A DNA stretch of 64,000 nt from Moritella yayanosii (GCF_900465055.1 NZ_LS483250.1:310001-374000); one strand, 5' to 3'. Shown: positions 1 through 11,500, counted from the first letter of the stretch. Made by a program: numbers and translations. The notes: generated from the sequence alone by a model not told the origin.

Positions 1-408
1 GATATTAATCGTGGTTGATTTACCCACGTTTGGAATACCCATGATCATCGCTTTAATGACTTTATGAGCGCCTTCTTTATTTGGCACTAGCGCACGTATT
101 AGTTGTGGGATCTTTCTGATCTCAGCCGGATCTTGTGTCGTTAAGGCATATGCTTTTACACCTTCTTCTAATTCTAAATATTCTAACCATTGCGCAGTAA
201 CGATGGGATCTGCAAGGTCGCTTTTATTGAGAATTTTAATACAAGGGGTATCACCACGTAAATCGGAGATCATTGGATTCGAGCTGCTATAAGGGATCCG
301 TGCATCGAGTACTTCGATAATCAGGTCCATCTGCGGCATAACTTCCGCGATCTCTTTACGGGCTTTGTGCATATGCCCTGGGTACCACTGAATCGTTTGT
401 TTACTCAT
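1..408 (-). CDS. ylqF: YlqF/RbgA-type ribosome biogenesis GTPase (N-terminal part, cut by window edge)
   Basis: Reading the minus strand from the ATG at 408 gives 136 residues without a stop, running off the window. The order of GTPase motifs is circularly permuted: the G4 motif NKSD lies near residue 61 and the G1/P-loop GIPNVGKST comes later, near residue 127. That order, together with the opening WYPGHMHKAR, is characteristic of the YlqF/RbgA family, which helps late assembly of the large ribosomal subunit. The C-terminal half lies outside the window. Upstream is a gene-poor stretch leading into the integrase/IS66 island boundary. Identification is confident; the exact role in this organism is taken from the family. 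Confidence 0.9.
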   Translation of the reverse strand, partial: MSKQTIQWYPGHMHKARKEIAEVMPQMDLIIEVLDARIPYSSSNPMISDLRGDTPCIKILNKSDLADPIVTAQWLEYLELEEGVKAYALTTQDPAEIRKIPQLIRALVPNKEGAHKVIKAMIMGIPNVGKSTTINI

Positions 409-714
409 TTGAAATATAAGCCTTTTATTTTTATTTCTGTCACATGGGGTACATTGTGGGGTACTCAATGTGTAGGTCTGAAAGCTGGTCGCTACCGCAG
501 ATAATAATTTATCTTGCCATAGTCTTATAAACTGGCGCTAGTTTAACTCAAATAGTGATCTTTATCACCAGTGGTTAATGCTTCTACCCAAGTAATTATC
601 TATTTTAATCCCTAAAACTATCAGGCATAGCCAACTTCCCTTTTTGATGTAAACGAGGATTTGAGTACTTCAGAGGCTATTAGCTAGAGAATGCTAGGCG
701 GCATAAGGATTTGT
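409..714. other. Intergenic stretch without a convincing gene
   Basis: About 300 bases between the GTPase gene and the island edge. I see no open frame of credible length or codon pattern. It should contain the GTPase promoter, reading leftward. A TGATCTTTATCA near-palindrome at about 556-567 could be a regulator site but is not assignable. The right part of the stretch leads into the hairpin that marks the left island end. Confidence 0.4.
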
Positions 715-743
715 AACTACCCATTATCATAAATTGGGTAGTT
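715..743. repeat. Hairpin at left island end, twin of the one at 17136
   Basis: AACTACCCA (715-723) pairs with TGGGTAGTT (735-743). The same stem, one pair longer, occurs at 17136-17166, and both are followed by an identical 39-base stretch (736-774 and 17158-17196). The hairpin lies just beyond the 3' end of an integrase remnant in both copies. It could be a transcription terminator of the integrase or part of its recombination site; the lack of a T-run argues against a simple terminator. Confidence 0.6.
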
Positions 744-774
744 GGTTTATTTATGCTGGTGGATAGTAATAAAC
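736..774. repeat. 39-bp direct repeat, left copy (partner 17158-17196)
   Basis: The bases from 736 to 774 are identical to those from 17158 to 17196. At the left copy the IS66 element begins directly after the repeat, and its 8-bp target duplication is the last part of it. At the right copy the sequence continues uninterrupted into another integrase remnant. The repeat therefore both marks the island ends and records the pre-insertion state of the IS66 target. Confidence 0.8.
767..774. repeat. IS66 target-site duplication, left copy
   Basis: TAATAAAC directly abuts the left inverted repeat, and the same eight bases follow the right inverted repeat at 3085-3092. A perfect duplication suggests a fairly recent single insertion without later rearrangement. 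Confidence 0.92.
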
Positions 775-796
775 GTAAGCGTCTGGGCAACACCAC

Positions 797-2246
797 CTAG
801 CTACGCTTAATATTCCATGGCAGTAACGCGTCAATATCATTCGGGTTTTCAGCAATCTGCTGTAAGCAGCTTGCGATATAATCATGCACGATGAGATTAT
901 TCGCTTTCGCTGTTTCAACCAAACTATATAAAATGGCACTCGCGTTAGCACCTGTATTGGTGTACGAGAATAACCAGGCCTTACGCCCTATCACAAAGGG
1001 CTTCACTGCACGTTCTGCGCGATTATTGTCAATGCTCAATCGACCATCTTCAAGATAGCGCTGGAATTTTTCAAATTGGTTTAAGCTGTAGCTAATCGCT
1101 TCGCCAAGTTTGCTTTTGGGTGGGATTTTTTCTTTGTGCTCGATGAGCCAGTCATATAATATTTTTACAATCGGCTTGGCTTGTGATTGCCGAATGGTAA
1201 ATTTGTCTTCGACTGATTTTCCTTTAATGCGTTTTTCTATTCCATATAACTTACCAATTAAATTTAATGCGACATCCACTTTCCCTGTTTTCTTTTTGCT
1301 TTGTACCTTTTTAACATCGATGAATTTACGGCGGATATGCGCAAGACAGGCAACCAATGTTGCTTGCGTTGATTCATAAGCTTTATATCCATCAACGTGC
1401 ATGTAACCTTGGTAACCATCAAGAAAATCGATCGTACATTGGGCTCTACGACTATTGTGATAATCGAATAACACTATATTGGTGTTACTGCCTAATGCAT
1501 CTGTTCCACAGCAATATACCCACATATAGCTTGTCGATTTTTCTGCTTTGATTACTTTTAGTGGCGTCTCGTCCGCATGTATACTTGGCTCTGCGAGCAA
1601 TGTTTTTTTCAAGCGCATGTATAAAGGTTCAAGTAATGTTGCGGAACGTAATATCCAGCTCGACATTGTTTGCCGACTCAACGTGATGCCGATGTCACTC
1701 AACATTGTTTCTTGTCGATAAAGCGGTAAACCAAATTGATATTTACAGGTGATGATTTGGCTCAACAAGCTCGCGGTAGCAATACTTTTAGGGATTGGTG
1801 TCGCTGGCATCGGGGCCGTTTTTACATCACTTTCAATCCCATTTTTTTCACAATGTCGGCAGGTATACTTCGGGCGGATGGTTTTGATGACTTTAATATG
1901 AGCGGGGACAAATTCAAGGCTTTCGCTGCTACTTTCGCCCATTTTATGTAAAGGATTTCTGCAACAATCACATATTTTATCCGTGTCATCAATATCAATG
2001 ATCACGTCTTTTCGTGGGAGTTCTGGCGGTAGTGGTTTACGCTTTGGTTTTACTTTTTTTTCTGTTTCGTTCTCGGGTATGGCGCTTGTTAATATTTGGT
2101 TGTCTTGTTCATCAAGCGTTACTTCGGCTTCATTGAAAATTTCATCGGCACCAGGCATCTTTTTTGATGATGACAGCCTGCAACTCAAGCAGCATTTTCT
2201 TGAGTTGTTCAGGGTCGTCTGGTAATAAGTTCGCATCAAGTTTCAT
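797..2246 (-). pseudogene. tnpC: IS66 transposase TnpC, probably disabled by a 5' internal deletion
   Basis: Most of the frame (797-2239 as an open frame) is a typical IS66 DDE transposase: an IS66-type zinc-binding motif (CDCCRNPLHKMG, then CRHC), the DDE-type catalytic core with HADETPLKV, and the C-terminal RLSIDNNRAERAVKPFVIGR. The natural start appears to be the ATG at 2246, which reads MKLDANLLPDDPEQLKKML and then leaves frame and stops. The downstream frame re-enters at KKMPGADEIF. Family members normally have a longer leucine-zipper segment between these two parts, so a deletion across an A-rich repeat with loss of frame is the likely explanation. The open frame could only start at a TTG (2239) that encodes an out-of-frame N-terminus. 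This is inferred from family memory, not alignment. Confidence 0.75.
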
Positions 2247-2356
2247 CTGCTCATTTTAGCAAATTTATCAAAATGATACCGCATTTGATTGTAATGAGTA
2301 GAAGGGGAGAGCGTCAACGATCGTTGACTACTCAGATATGACAAATTTCGATCGCG

Positions 2357-2704
2357 TTAGATCATCGATTGATACTGTAATTCTTGATGACCAAGCACAT
2401 CAAATCCTGATAGCAGCCACTTAAATTGTTCATCCGTTAATTCAAATTCATTGCAATCGATGTTACTCGGCCATTTGAACTTTTGCTTTTCGAGGCGTTT
2501 ATACCAAAGCGCAAAACCAGTCTTATCCCAATACAATATTTTTAGTTTGTCTTTGGCTTTATTGCAAAATACAAACAGTTCTCCCGTGTAAGCGTTACGA
2601 TTAAGCTCATCTTCAACAATGGCTGCTAACCCATTTATTGATTTACGAAAATCGACGAAATCACGATGTAAAAAAACGGCGGATGGTTTAATAAAGAGTT
2701 TCAT
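2357..2704 (-). CDS. tnpB: IS66 accessory protein TnpB
   Basis: A 115-residue protein of the IS66 Orf2 family, recognisable from HRDFVDFRKSINGLAAIVED, ELFVFCNKAKDKLKILYWD and GFALWYKRLEKQKF. Length is normal for the family. Its ATG shares one base with the stop codon of tnpA (TAATG), which points to translational coupling. The protein is needed for efficient transposition in IS66 elements; its biochemical activity is not well defined. tnpC lies 110 bases downstream. Confidence 0.93.
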   Translation of the reverse strand: MKLFIKPSAVFLHRDFVDFRKSINGLAAIVEDELNRNAYTGELFVFCNKAKDKLKILYWDKTGFALWYKRLEKQKFKWPSNIDCNEFELTDEQFKWLLSGFDVLGHQELQYQSMI

Positions 2705-3003
2705 TAGCTTAACTCACGCAGTATTTGAGCCAAGTATGTCGCGGGTGTTGCTGCAGGAAAACTGACGTTTGCCTTACCAACCGTGAGTGTGATTGATGGC
2801 TGCTGCTCTTCAATAAATTCTATCTGCTGGGTCACTTTAGCGCGAACAAAGCTGTTGGATGTTAAGCCTAGTTTTTTCTTGAAAGCGTAGAAGCTGGAGC
2901 TTGGCAATTGATGTTGTTGGCAGTAATCGGATATTGTTAAACCACTGGTTTGTTGATTTTGTATTAGGGTCTGCCATTGTGTTTCGTTACGCGCTATTTT
3001 CAT
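2704..3003 (-). CDS. tnpA: IS66 accessory protein TnpA
   Basis: A 99-residue protein with a helix-turn-helix-like N-terminus (NQQTSGLTISDYCQQHQLP followed by SSFYAFKKKLG), typical of IS66 Orf1/TnpA proteins. It is the first gene of the element. A purine-rich AAAGGAAATAACA segment precedes the ATG. It probably binds the element ends. Confidence 0.9.
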   Translation of the reverse strand: MKIARNETQWQTLIQNQQTSGLTISDYCQQHQLPSSSFYAFKKKLGLTSNSFVRAKVTQQIEFIEEQQPSITLTVGKANVSFPAATPATYLAQILRELS

Positions 3004-3099
3004 TGTTATTTCCTTTTGTTTGACTTGGAAATAACATAACTGAGATCAGAAATTAGATGAAGGTGTGGTTAGCCAGACGCTTACTAATAAACAGCGCGA

Positions 3100-3396
3100 C
3101 TAAATTTCTAAGTCCACAAAATCTTTATCAATATCATCTTGGCTGATACCGATATAACGCAATATTAACTTCTTTACCTATCATCGCAAAGGCTTCAGAT
3201 ACGGCGCGTCGAGTAAGTGGTTTAGGGGCTTTGTTGGTAGCTTGCTGATTACGATAGGATTTAAACCAATATTCCACACATCCGCCATCTGTTTGCTATA
3301 ACGTCGTTCTAATAAGTGACTAATCAATTTGACCTTATCTAGGTCTTTTACTGCATGTACTTCAGCCATAGTTTTTACCTCTGTGATTGGATTCAT
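3100..3396 (-). pseudogene. Decayed tyrosine-recombinase (integrase) gene, left copy
   Basis: The minus strand opens with MNPITEVKTMAEVHAVKDL and continues through RRYSKQMADVWNIGLN, then loses frame. A second frame gives PLTRRAVSEAFAMIGKE. A third gives RYIGISQDDIDKDFVDLEI and a stop at 3100-3102. These are, in order, pieces of a phage-type integrase: N-terminal SAM-like part, a central piece, and the C-terminal strand with the catalytic Tyr. The catalytic Arg and HxxR segments are missing, so at least two internal deletions, not multiples of three, have removed the active site. The gene cannot be functional. A second, further diverged remnant lies at about 17205-17300. Confidence 0.75.
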
Positions 3397-3435
3397 AGTG
3401 GTAATATATGTTTGAAAATATTTGGAATCATGTAG

Positions 3436-3600
3436 ATGCCAGAGTCATTAAATATCTTGGATAAACCTCGACCTGAAGTTACGCTCGAAATGGAAGCGTT
3501 GATTCAGAAAAGCACGATAAAATGCTTAATCAGTAAATTTATGCCCTACAAAATTGGTATCAAAAAACGGTCGCATGTTGATACCGATCTTCCATGTTAA
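3436..3600 (+). CDS. Small hypothetical ORF (54 aa)
   Basis: An ATG at 3436 opens a 54-codon frame beginning MPESLNILDKPRPEVTLEME and ending at TAA 3598. No convincing ribosome-binding site is visible and no family is recognised. Amino-acid composition (mixed charged and hydrophobic) is compatible with a real protein or a gene remnant. It stands alone between the integrase remnant and the secretion locus. Confidence 0.3.
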   Translation: MPESLNILDKPRPEVTLEMEALIQKSTIKCLISKFMPYKIGIKKRSHVDTDLPC

Positions 3601-3773
3601 AAACTAGAGTCACAATTATTACAGCGCTAAACAACTCAATAAATTATTAACTTGGTGATTTATCGTGACAAAGATCATTTTAACAGTCTTAAATTGTTTT
3701 TAATAATCCAATTTACGGTAAGTTATATGTGGTGATTTTAAGTATCAGTTAGTTGATTTGTCTTTTTAAGTAA
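3601..3773. promoter_or_regulatory. Likely promoter region of the two-partner secretion operon
   Basis: AT-rich stretch directly upstream of tpsB. It includes a CRP-like near-palindrome (CGTGACAAAGATCATT, about 3664-3679) that keeps GTGA and TCA spaced as in CRP sites but lacks the outer bases. A promoter is expected here because the genes that follow are co-directional and no other start region is available. The operator assignment is weak. Confidence 0.3.
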
Positions 3774-5555
3774 TTGATTGTGAATGGTTGTTGTAAGTCG
3801 TTTGATGAGTTGTTAAATAATGGCAGCGTAAAAATGGTGTTCATCTTACCGAGAGGTAATGAGTATGTATCAATAGGGCTTAAAGTGCGATTAATAAACC
3901 TTTTTATATTTTGTAGTGTCATGGTCAACCTAAGCGCTGAGGCGAAAACAGGTGATCAAATAAATAAAATCAAACAAAAGCTCCACAGCCAGACGCGTTA
4001 TGAAGAGCAGAAAAAAAGATTTAATGAACTACAATCTCAAAAAAAAGAACCTTTAACACCTTACTCTGAGGTCATATCTATCCCAATGTTGCAATCGGAT
4101 AAAACAGGGGCTGGTTGTATTGAAACGAAAGTCATTGATGTCAGCAGCATCACAATATTAGACTCATCCGATGTTGAAAAGGTGATTAAACCATTTTTGA
4201 ACCGATGTAATAGCATGGTTTCTATAAATAACCTTATTAATAGTATAAGTAATTTATATATAGCCAACTCTTATGTTACTTCAAGAGCTTTCATGAAACC
4301 CCAGAACATGGCTGACGGCGTATTAGTTATTTCGAGTATGGAAAGTAAAATTGATGACCTGATTAGCGAGGGCATTAATACAGATTTAGTGTTTCCTTTT
4401 ATACAAGGTCAATACCTGAATTTACGCGATTTAGAAGTCGGCATTGAGCAACTCAACCGGCTGCGGTCCATGCAAGCTACTATGGCGATAAAACCGGGTA
4501 AAGAAGAAACTTATTCCAATATTATTATCACCGGTCAGAGAATATCTCCGAGTTGGTATGGCAGTGTCAGCGTCAATAACTTTGGCACCAGTAAGTCAGG
4601 TAAATACCAAATAAGCGGAAGTCTAAGTTATGAAAACATATTCGATATTAACGATGTTATTTCCATTAATGCCAACACGACAGATCAACAAAGCAGTAAA
4701 AACAACTCCATTGGCAGTGGTATATCTTATGCTTTTCCTATTAGCCGAAGCTACCTTAAAGTAGGTTATTCTGAATTCAGTTATGATCAGACAATCGCTG
4801 GTTTAAATGACATATATGATTCGAAAGGTGATACAAAGACGTTCGATTTGTCCCTTGATTATAAACTATTTCACCGAAAATCGACTAACGGCAAACTCGG
4901 TCTATCACTGCAACGGAAAAAAAATGAAAACTATTTGCAAGACCTGCTTTTAAAAACGTCAAGCAGTAGCCTGAGTATTATACAGCTAGGTTACACTCAC
5001 AATTATTCCTCGGATGATTCAAACGGGCATTTCATTTTTAAATACCATCACGGTTTACCCTGGTTTAACGCCGATAGTGCTGAGCATACCTCTCCAGAAT
5101 TTAATAAATACACGCTCGATTTAAGTTACAGCAAACGGTTTAAGTTGTCACCGCAGCGTACTTTATTATACGACTTATCTCTCCATGGGCAGTACGCTAA
5201 CAAAGATATTATCGGCTCAGAACAAATTGGGGTCGGTGGTCCTTACAGTGTGAGAGGCTTTAAAGGCGAATATGCCCTTTCTGGCAACAAAGGGGGGTAT
5301 ATTCGTAACGAACTGTCTTTATTCCAACAAATTAAGCAAGCTGTTATGAGTCCGTATTTAGCTCTTGATTACGGCCGAGTGAGTGAAAATGAACGGAGTT
5401 ATGGTGGCTATATGCTCGGAGCTGCAATTGGCATCAGGCTCCATTACGCCGATGCGGCGCTTGACCTCTATAAATCACTGCCCGTTTTAGATTCAAACGA
5501 ACAAGATATGAATAATAACGGTTTTTTCGGTGCGACACTTAATTACAACTTTTAA
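3774..5555 (+). CDS. TpsB / CdiB-type outer-membrane transporter (FhaC/ShlB family)
   Basis: Two-partner secretion transporter that exports the giant exoprotein encoded next. After a hydrophobic signal segment (INLFIFCSVMVNLSAEA) comes a charged linker. POTRA-type domains follow, where the secretion substrate docks. The rest is a 16-strand barrel domain with the family hallmark GGPYSVRGFKGE near residue 485 and a C-terminal strand ending in Phe (ATLNYNF). The length of about 590 is normal. The listed start is a TTG; in-frame alternatives are ATG 3834 and GTG 3885, and the latter would place the signal peptide at the very N-terminus, so the true start is uncertain. The exoprotein gene begins 23 bases downstream, so they form an operon. 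Confidence 0.9.
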   Translation: MIVNGCCKSFDELLNNGSVKMVFILPRGNEYVSIGLKVRLINLFIFCSVMVNLSAEAKTGDQINKIKQKLHSQTRYEEQKKRFNELQSQKKEPLTPYSEVISIPMLQSDKTGAGCIETKVIDVSSITILDSSDVEKVIKPFLNRCNSMVSINNLINSISNLYIANSYVTSRAFMKPQNMADGVLVISSMESKIDDLISEGINTDLVFPFIQGQYLNLRDLEVGIEQLNRLRSMQATMAIKPGKEETYSNIIITGQRISPSWYGSVSVNNFGTSKSGKYQISGSLSYENIFDINDVISINANTTDQQSSKNNSIGSGISYAFPISRSYLKVGYSEFSYDQTIAGLNDIYDSKGDTKTFDLSLDYKLFHRKSTNGKLGLSLQRKKNENYLQDLLLKTSSSSLSIIQLGYTHNYSSDDSNGHFIFKYHHGLPWFNADSAEHTSPEFNKYTLDLSYSKRFKLSPQRTLLYDLSLHGQYANKDIIGSEQIGVGGPYSVRGFKGEYALSGNKGGYIRNELSLFQQIKQAVMSPYLALDYGRVSENERSYGGYMLGAAIGIRLHYADAALDLYKSLPVLDSNEQDMNNNGFFGATLNYNF

Positions 5556-5578
5556 TAAATCATGGATGGATATCACCA

Positions 5579-8500
5579 ATGAATGATGAAAACGTCACGA
5601 TAAAAACGCGATGTCTTACCTATTTACTTATTAGTATTTTTGTTGCTCAGCCCGCGATGGCAAACATTAACATAGATAACAAGGCGCCAAAGTCACAAAA
5701 CACTTCATTAGATACCTCTCCCAGTGGCGTTCCCATTATTAATATCAGTACTCCGAATAAAAACGGGGTATCGCACAATACCTTTACCGATTTTAATGTG
5801 CCAACTCAAGGCACCATTTTGAATAACGCAAAACAACAAATTAATACCCAGTTAGCCGGTCAGATTTATGGGAATAAAAATGTCAAAAATGGTGGCGCTA
5901 AACTTATTCTCAATGAAGTGTCAGGGGGTAATCGAACCACACTCAATGGGTATGTTGAAGTCGCGGGAAAGAAAGCTGACGTTATCATCGCCAATCCCAA
6001 CGGCATCACAGTGAATGGCGGCGGATTTCTTAATACTCCAACCGCGACTCTAACGACGGGTAAAGTGACGTTAAAAAATGGTCAAGCGACCTACGATATC
6101 AGAAAAGGGGATGTGCGCATTGAAGGTAAAGGTCTCAATACTACCGACAGTGAAAAATTGGAAATATACACCAATGCATTGAAACTAAATGCTAAGTTGC
6201 ACGCCAAAAACCTTGATGTCGTGACGGGCAGCAATAAAATTGATGTCAATGGTCATGTCACGGCTCAAGCAGGGGGGCAACCTCTGTTGATTAGTATCGA
6301 CTCCACAGCTCTCGGAGGTATTTACGCTGGCGCGATCTCATTTCAGAGCACCACTAAAGGGGTCGGAGTCAATCTACCTATCGATATTTTAGCTCAAGAT
6401 AGATTAACTATCAGTGCCGATGGAAAAATTGTACTGGGTAAAATCTTCGTTAAAAACGGCGCTGATATCAACAGTTACAGTGACGGTATTGACGTTGAAA
6501 AAGGCATTTATGCCGGTGATATCACGCTAAGAGCCAAGCGAAATGTAGACGTGAAAGGACATGTTGGCGCAGGCAATAACATCAGCATTAAAAGTGAAAA
6601 CCTGAACAACCAAGGGGTTGTGGCAGCAGGCGTGGACAATAATTTCGACGTTATTACTGGCATTGATACAACATTAGCCGGAAAAATCAGGGTTACATCA
6701 AGCCATAAAATTGATAACAGCGGGTTGTTGCTGGCTCAATCGGATATTGAACTTACTAGTGGGACGGATGTTAACAACAGTGGAACTATTTATGCAGATC
6801 AAAATACCAAGATAACCGCCCATAATTTAACAAACCAACAAGGGGCCGAAATTCAAAGTGATACTCTTAACGTAACCCTTAATAATGCGTTTAGTAACGA
6901 CGGCACTGTTAGTAGTGTTGGTGATGCTGAGATTAACGCCCAAAGCGTAAGCAATAATCTCACTGGCCACATCGATGCCAATAATCTCACCCTAACACTG
7001 ACTCAGTCGCTTGAAAATCAAGGCCATATTACGGCAACTCAAAAAGGTGAGGTTAATGCGCTGCAATTGAATAACCGCTTGGACGGCAAACTCAGTAGCG
7101 GTGAATTGAGCCTGAATATCGAAGAGTTAATTGATAACGAGGGGGCGATATTGAGTAACAGCAGTGATATTCGCAGCCTGAGTCTCAATAATGTAGGGAT
7201 TATCAGCAGCGCGAATGCACAAAACATTAGCGTATCTGAATCGATTAACAACCAAGGTTCGATTAGCAGCGCAGGCACTCAGTCAATCACAGCCGAAACC
7301 TTAACTAACGTCGATACACTTGCGGCACAAGGTGACTTGACCATTACGGCCACGCACGTTGATAACCGTAATGGCAATATTGAATCGGGCGGTACACTTA
7401 GTATTAACAAGGATACGTTAGCGATTGACGATTCTCGTTTTTTTGCTTCTAGTGGACTTAATGTCAGCGCCAAATTAGATGCTATTGATAAAGGCACTTC
7501 TTTCTTATCGATAGGTCAAATAACCCTTAATTTTATTTCTGCGTTATTTAAAAATGAAGGTGAAATAATCGCGGCGACAGACGCTTATATTGATATTAGT
7601 AATGGCAAAGGCGGCAACGGCGATCTAGATAATCAGGGTGAAATAGAAGCGGGTCAAACATTAACGCTAAACGCCCATAATTTAACGAATAATCAAAGCG
7701 ATAATAACGCGGTGATTAAAGCGGGCACACTCGGAAATATTAACTTGAGCGGTACCTTGAATAATCACGGTTTTTTAACCTCAGATGGTGATCTGGATAT
7801 AACGGCACAAAACATTAACAATCATGGGGGGGTCGCCGCAGGAAATACGTTGACGCTTAACGCTAATAACCTGCAAAACTATGTGACTTTGTTTGCGGGG
7901 CTAGATATGAGGTTATTTATTCACAGTCTGTTTCGCAACAACGAAGACAGTGCTGTTTATGCGGGAAATAACCTGTTGATAGCCGCGGATAAAGATAAAA
8001 ACAAAACCAAGAATATAGAGAATTACCTCGCCGATATCAGTGCTGAAAGTCACCTTGAAATAAACGCCGATACGTTGCATAACCTAGGTACTGCGGTGCT
8101 TGATTATGAACTTAAATATCAAAGTCTCGCTAATGGGAAGTCGTATAATAGCTTAGCGGCCGCGCAGAATTTGACTCTCAATGGTCAAGGTATCAGTTAC
8201 GAGAAAAGTTTGGGTACTGCCAGAAGAAAGTATATTGAGCTAATTAATAAAAAATTGAAGGAGCAGGCTCCCGCTTTATATGCAGCTAACAAAAATAATA
8301 TTTCTTATAACACCAGTATGAAATTTGCGGCAATTAAAGCTCAAGTAGTCAATAAGTCAACGACTAATGTTGCTAGCTTAAATAGTAATGGCGACATGCA
8401 TTTGAATATTGGTTCGTTAACGAATAAAAATTCATCTGTTTCGGCGAGTCATGATATGACGTTAGAAGTCGGCACGTTAAATAATCGCGGAGACACAAAA

Positions 8501-11500
8501 AATATCGAGGTAAACAACGCGGATTACCTTATCTCACCAGGTCACAAAAGCTCGCGTTATGGTATTGGGAAGAAAAAAGATAAATACACGGCAAGGGCTT
8601 CGTATATTATCAAAAAAAGCCGGGTAGCAGTCTCTGCTGACTCGACGATCACGGCGGGTGGTCATATTAGCGGTAATTTTGGTGCGTTGCAAAATGGTAT
8701 GTTAGAAAACACAGCCAACGACGCCGATACCGTTCGCCCAACCATAAATACCGCGGTGAAGAATATCTCCGGCCAGGTTACGATCGCAGACCCGACCACG
8801 CCTGCGATACCGAGTAAACCGGTTCAGCCGCCGATATCACCGCTGCCAAATGGCGAGTATGGTATTTATGTGGTTAATCTCGACCCCAATAAACCGCTCA
8901 TTGAATCAAACCCTGCGTACACCAGTAAGCAAACGTTCATCAGTTCGCAGTATATGCTCGACCGCTTAGGTTATGGTAGCACCTCTAGGGTACGTCGTTT
9001 AGGCGACGCAATGTATGAAACTGAGCTCGTGCGTAACGCGATTATTGCAATGACCGGACAGCGTTACATTGGATCTGCCTCTAATGACAGGGATCAGTAC
9101 ATCGAACTGATGGATGGCGGGGTTACATTTTCACAAATGGTGAGGTTAAAGCTCGGAGAGAAGCCCACCGCTGAACAGCTCGCTAAATTAGATAGCGATA
9201 TCGTGTGGATGGAAGAGCGCTTAGTTGAAGGTCAGTTGGTGCTCGTCCCGACTATTTATTTGGCTCATGATTATAGTAAAGATGGTGGCCAAATCTACGC
9301 TGATGTGGTCGATTTAAACGTGGAAGGAGACCTTGGTAATCAGGGTGCTATCACGGCGCGTAAAGACATGCGTTTAAAAGCTGACAGTATCACCAATAAT
9401 AAAGGCAGCCTTACTGCTGGTAACGAGGTATTGCTAACGGCAGAACATGATATTAAGAACCTTTCTGGCCAGATAAAAGGCGGCTTGGTGAATATCACGA
9501 GTCATAAGGGCAGTATCATTAATGCAACCCTGGCTAGAATGAGGAATAACACGCAAGATGGCGCTGAATTTAACTACACCAATTTAAGTAATACAGCCAG
9601 CATCAGTAGTAACACCGGCAATCTAGTATTAACAGCCCAGAAGGATGTGATTAACAAAGGGGCGGATTTAAGTGCAGCGGGCAGTTTGGCGTTAGAAGCG
9701 GGTGGTGATATTCACATTGCCACCGTTGCCGACAGCAGCAGTCACAATGTTAGCTTTAATAATGGTTACACAAAGCAAAACAAACTAATCCATAAGCAAA
9801 GTAATATCAGTGCTGGCGATAAACTCGTTGTTAACGGCAAAGGCGATGTCAGCCTTGAAGGGGTGAACGTAAAAGCTGAACAAGCCTTGATTGAAGCCGG
9901 TGGTAAAGTCGATATCACCGCGGTTGTCGACAGTGAATACAACGAAGATTTCAGTCAATCCTCAAGTACCTTTAGTAACAGCACTCAACTTGAAGCCAGT
10001 CTTGAGCAACAGGTGGTGAGCACTAACATGGATGTGGGATCTGTGGTGATCCAAGGGGGGCGCGATGTCACGCTTGAATCAGTCCAGGTCAATGCAACAG
10101 ATTCCGTGAACATCAGTTCAATAGATGGCGATGTGAACTACACCGCCAAGGAATACACCAATGCGACGATGAGTGAATCAACTAAGTCGTCGTTTGGTGG
10201 CCTTATATCCTCAAGCCGTCAGAGCAGTGTAACGGCGGCGTTACTGTCTGGCTCATCAACCACAGCGCAGAACAACATTCGCGTGTCGGGTAATAACGTT
10301 AATATTATTGGATCTGATTTAGAAACGAAACTGGGTGGCATTGATTTAGTGGCTCAAGAGTCGCTTAATATTGTGGCTGGCATTGAATCTAAAACAACGC
10401 GTCATGTGAACCAAGAAGGTGGTATTGGCCAAGGTGGCAACCTTTACGGCATGGAAAGTACCACGACCAACAATTATGATGAAACAGCCAGGTCAGCCAA
10501 TATTAAGGCGGGCACAGCCAATCGCGCATCCAATGGAAACAGCGGTAATATCACGCTAGACGCGGGTGATGTCGCCGTTATTGGTTCGAATATTGATGCG
10601 GCAAACAATATTCATATTACCAGTGATGTGGGTAGTATCTTGATCGCGGAAGCTAAAACGGCGCACCGCAGTGACAGTGTGCATGAACAAATTGATATTG
10701 GCTTTGGAAAGGCGGGTGTATCTCTCAATGGTGGCAAGCTCGAAGCGACGATTGGCAGTGCCAAATATGAACAAACCAAGCGCAGTGAAAGTGGCACTCA
10801 AAGCCAGGGAACTCGCCTCACCGCTGGCGGCAGTATCACGCTTGATTCTGTTGAAGACATCAGAGTGCAGGGCTCTGATGCTACGGCAGGAACAGACATC
10901 AACCTTAGCGCCGATGGCGACATTAATATCGTGTCTGCGGTTGATGCTGTTAAAACACAAAGTGAAGAAACTAAAGCATCGGCAGAATTAACCGTCGCAG
11001 TCAGTAACAGTGTTACCGACGCCGCACTGGCCCTTAAAGCGGTCGACGAAGCGAAAGACAAGCTTAAGCAATCAGAAAAAGACTACCGTGCTTATACGAA
11101 GAATGCGGATAAAGTCGAAGATATGCTGGCGGGATTAGAGCAAGAATTTGAGAATGGCGAATTTGGTGTTACTCGCGCTGATATTGAGGAATTACGCGGG
11201 TTATTAGATGACGTTAAATCAGATGAAGGTTATTACATCGCCGCGATTGCCTTGCAAGCGGTTAACTTGACGTCTAAAACCACCAATGCCGTGCAAGCTG
11301 CCGCAGCGATAGCGGCTACGACTAGCACGTATGGCTTCCAAGCGTCGGTTAACGCCAATATTGACGGCAGTAGAACCAGTAACGTCAGTAACAGTACGGT
11401 TAATACTGGCTCGGTATTGCAAGCGGGTAACAGCCTTAATATTCATGGCCGAGGCGAAAAAAGTAACGTGAACATTAAAGGCTCGATCGTCGTGGCCAAT

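Larger units (their letters stand above)
775..3084 (-). mobile_element. IS66-family insertion sequence, 2310 bp, with 8-bp target duplication
   Basis: The element is bounded by imperfect inverted repeats starting GTAAGCGTCTGG (775 on the left, complement ending at 3084 on the right). It is flanked on both sides by the same eight bases, TAATAAAC, at 767-774 and 3085-3092, the length normal for IS66. It carries the three-gene set tnpA-tnpB-tnpC on the minus strand. The uninterrupted target can be read at 17189-17200. The copy is probably not autonomous because the tnpC 5' end looks deleted. It sits beside the 3' end of a decayed integrase gene. Confidence 0.93.

Noticed and set aside
1110-2225. 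Plus-strand frames within the IS66 transposase
   Set aside because: They are antisense shadows of tnpC and show no protein-like composition.
3664-3679. CRP site upstream of tpsB
   Set aside because: Only the inner part of the consensus is present; kept as a note in the regulatory region rather than as a separate site.
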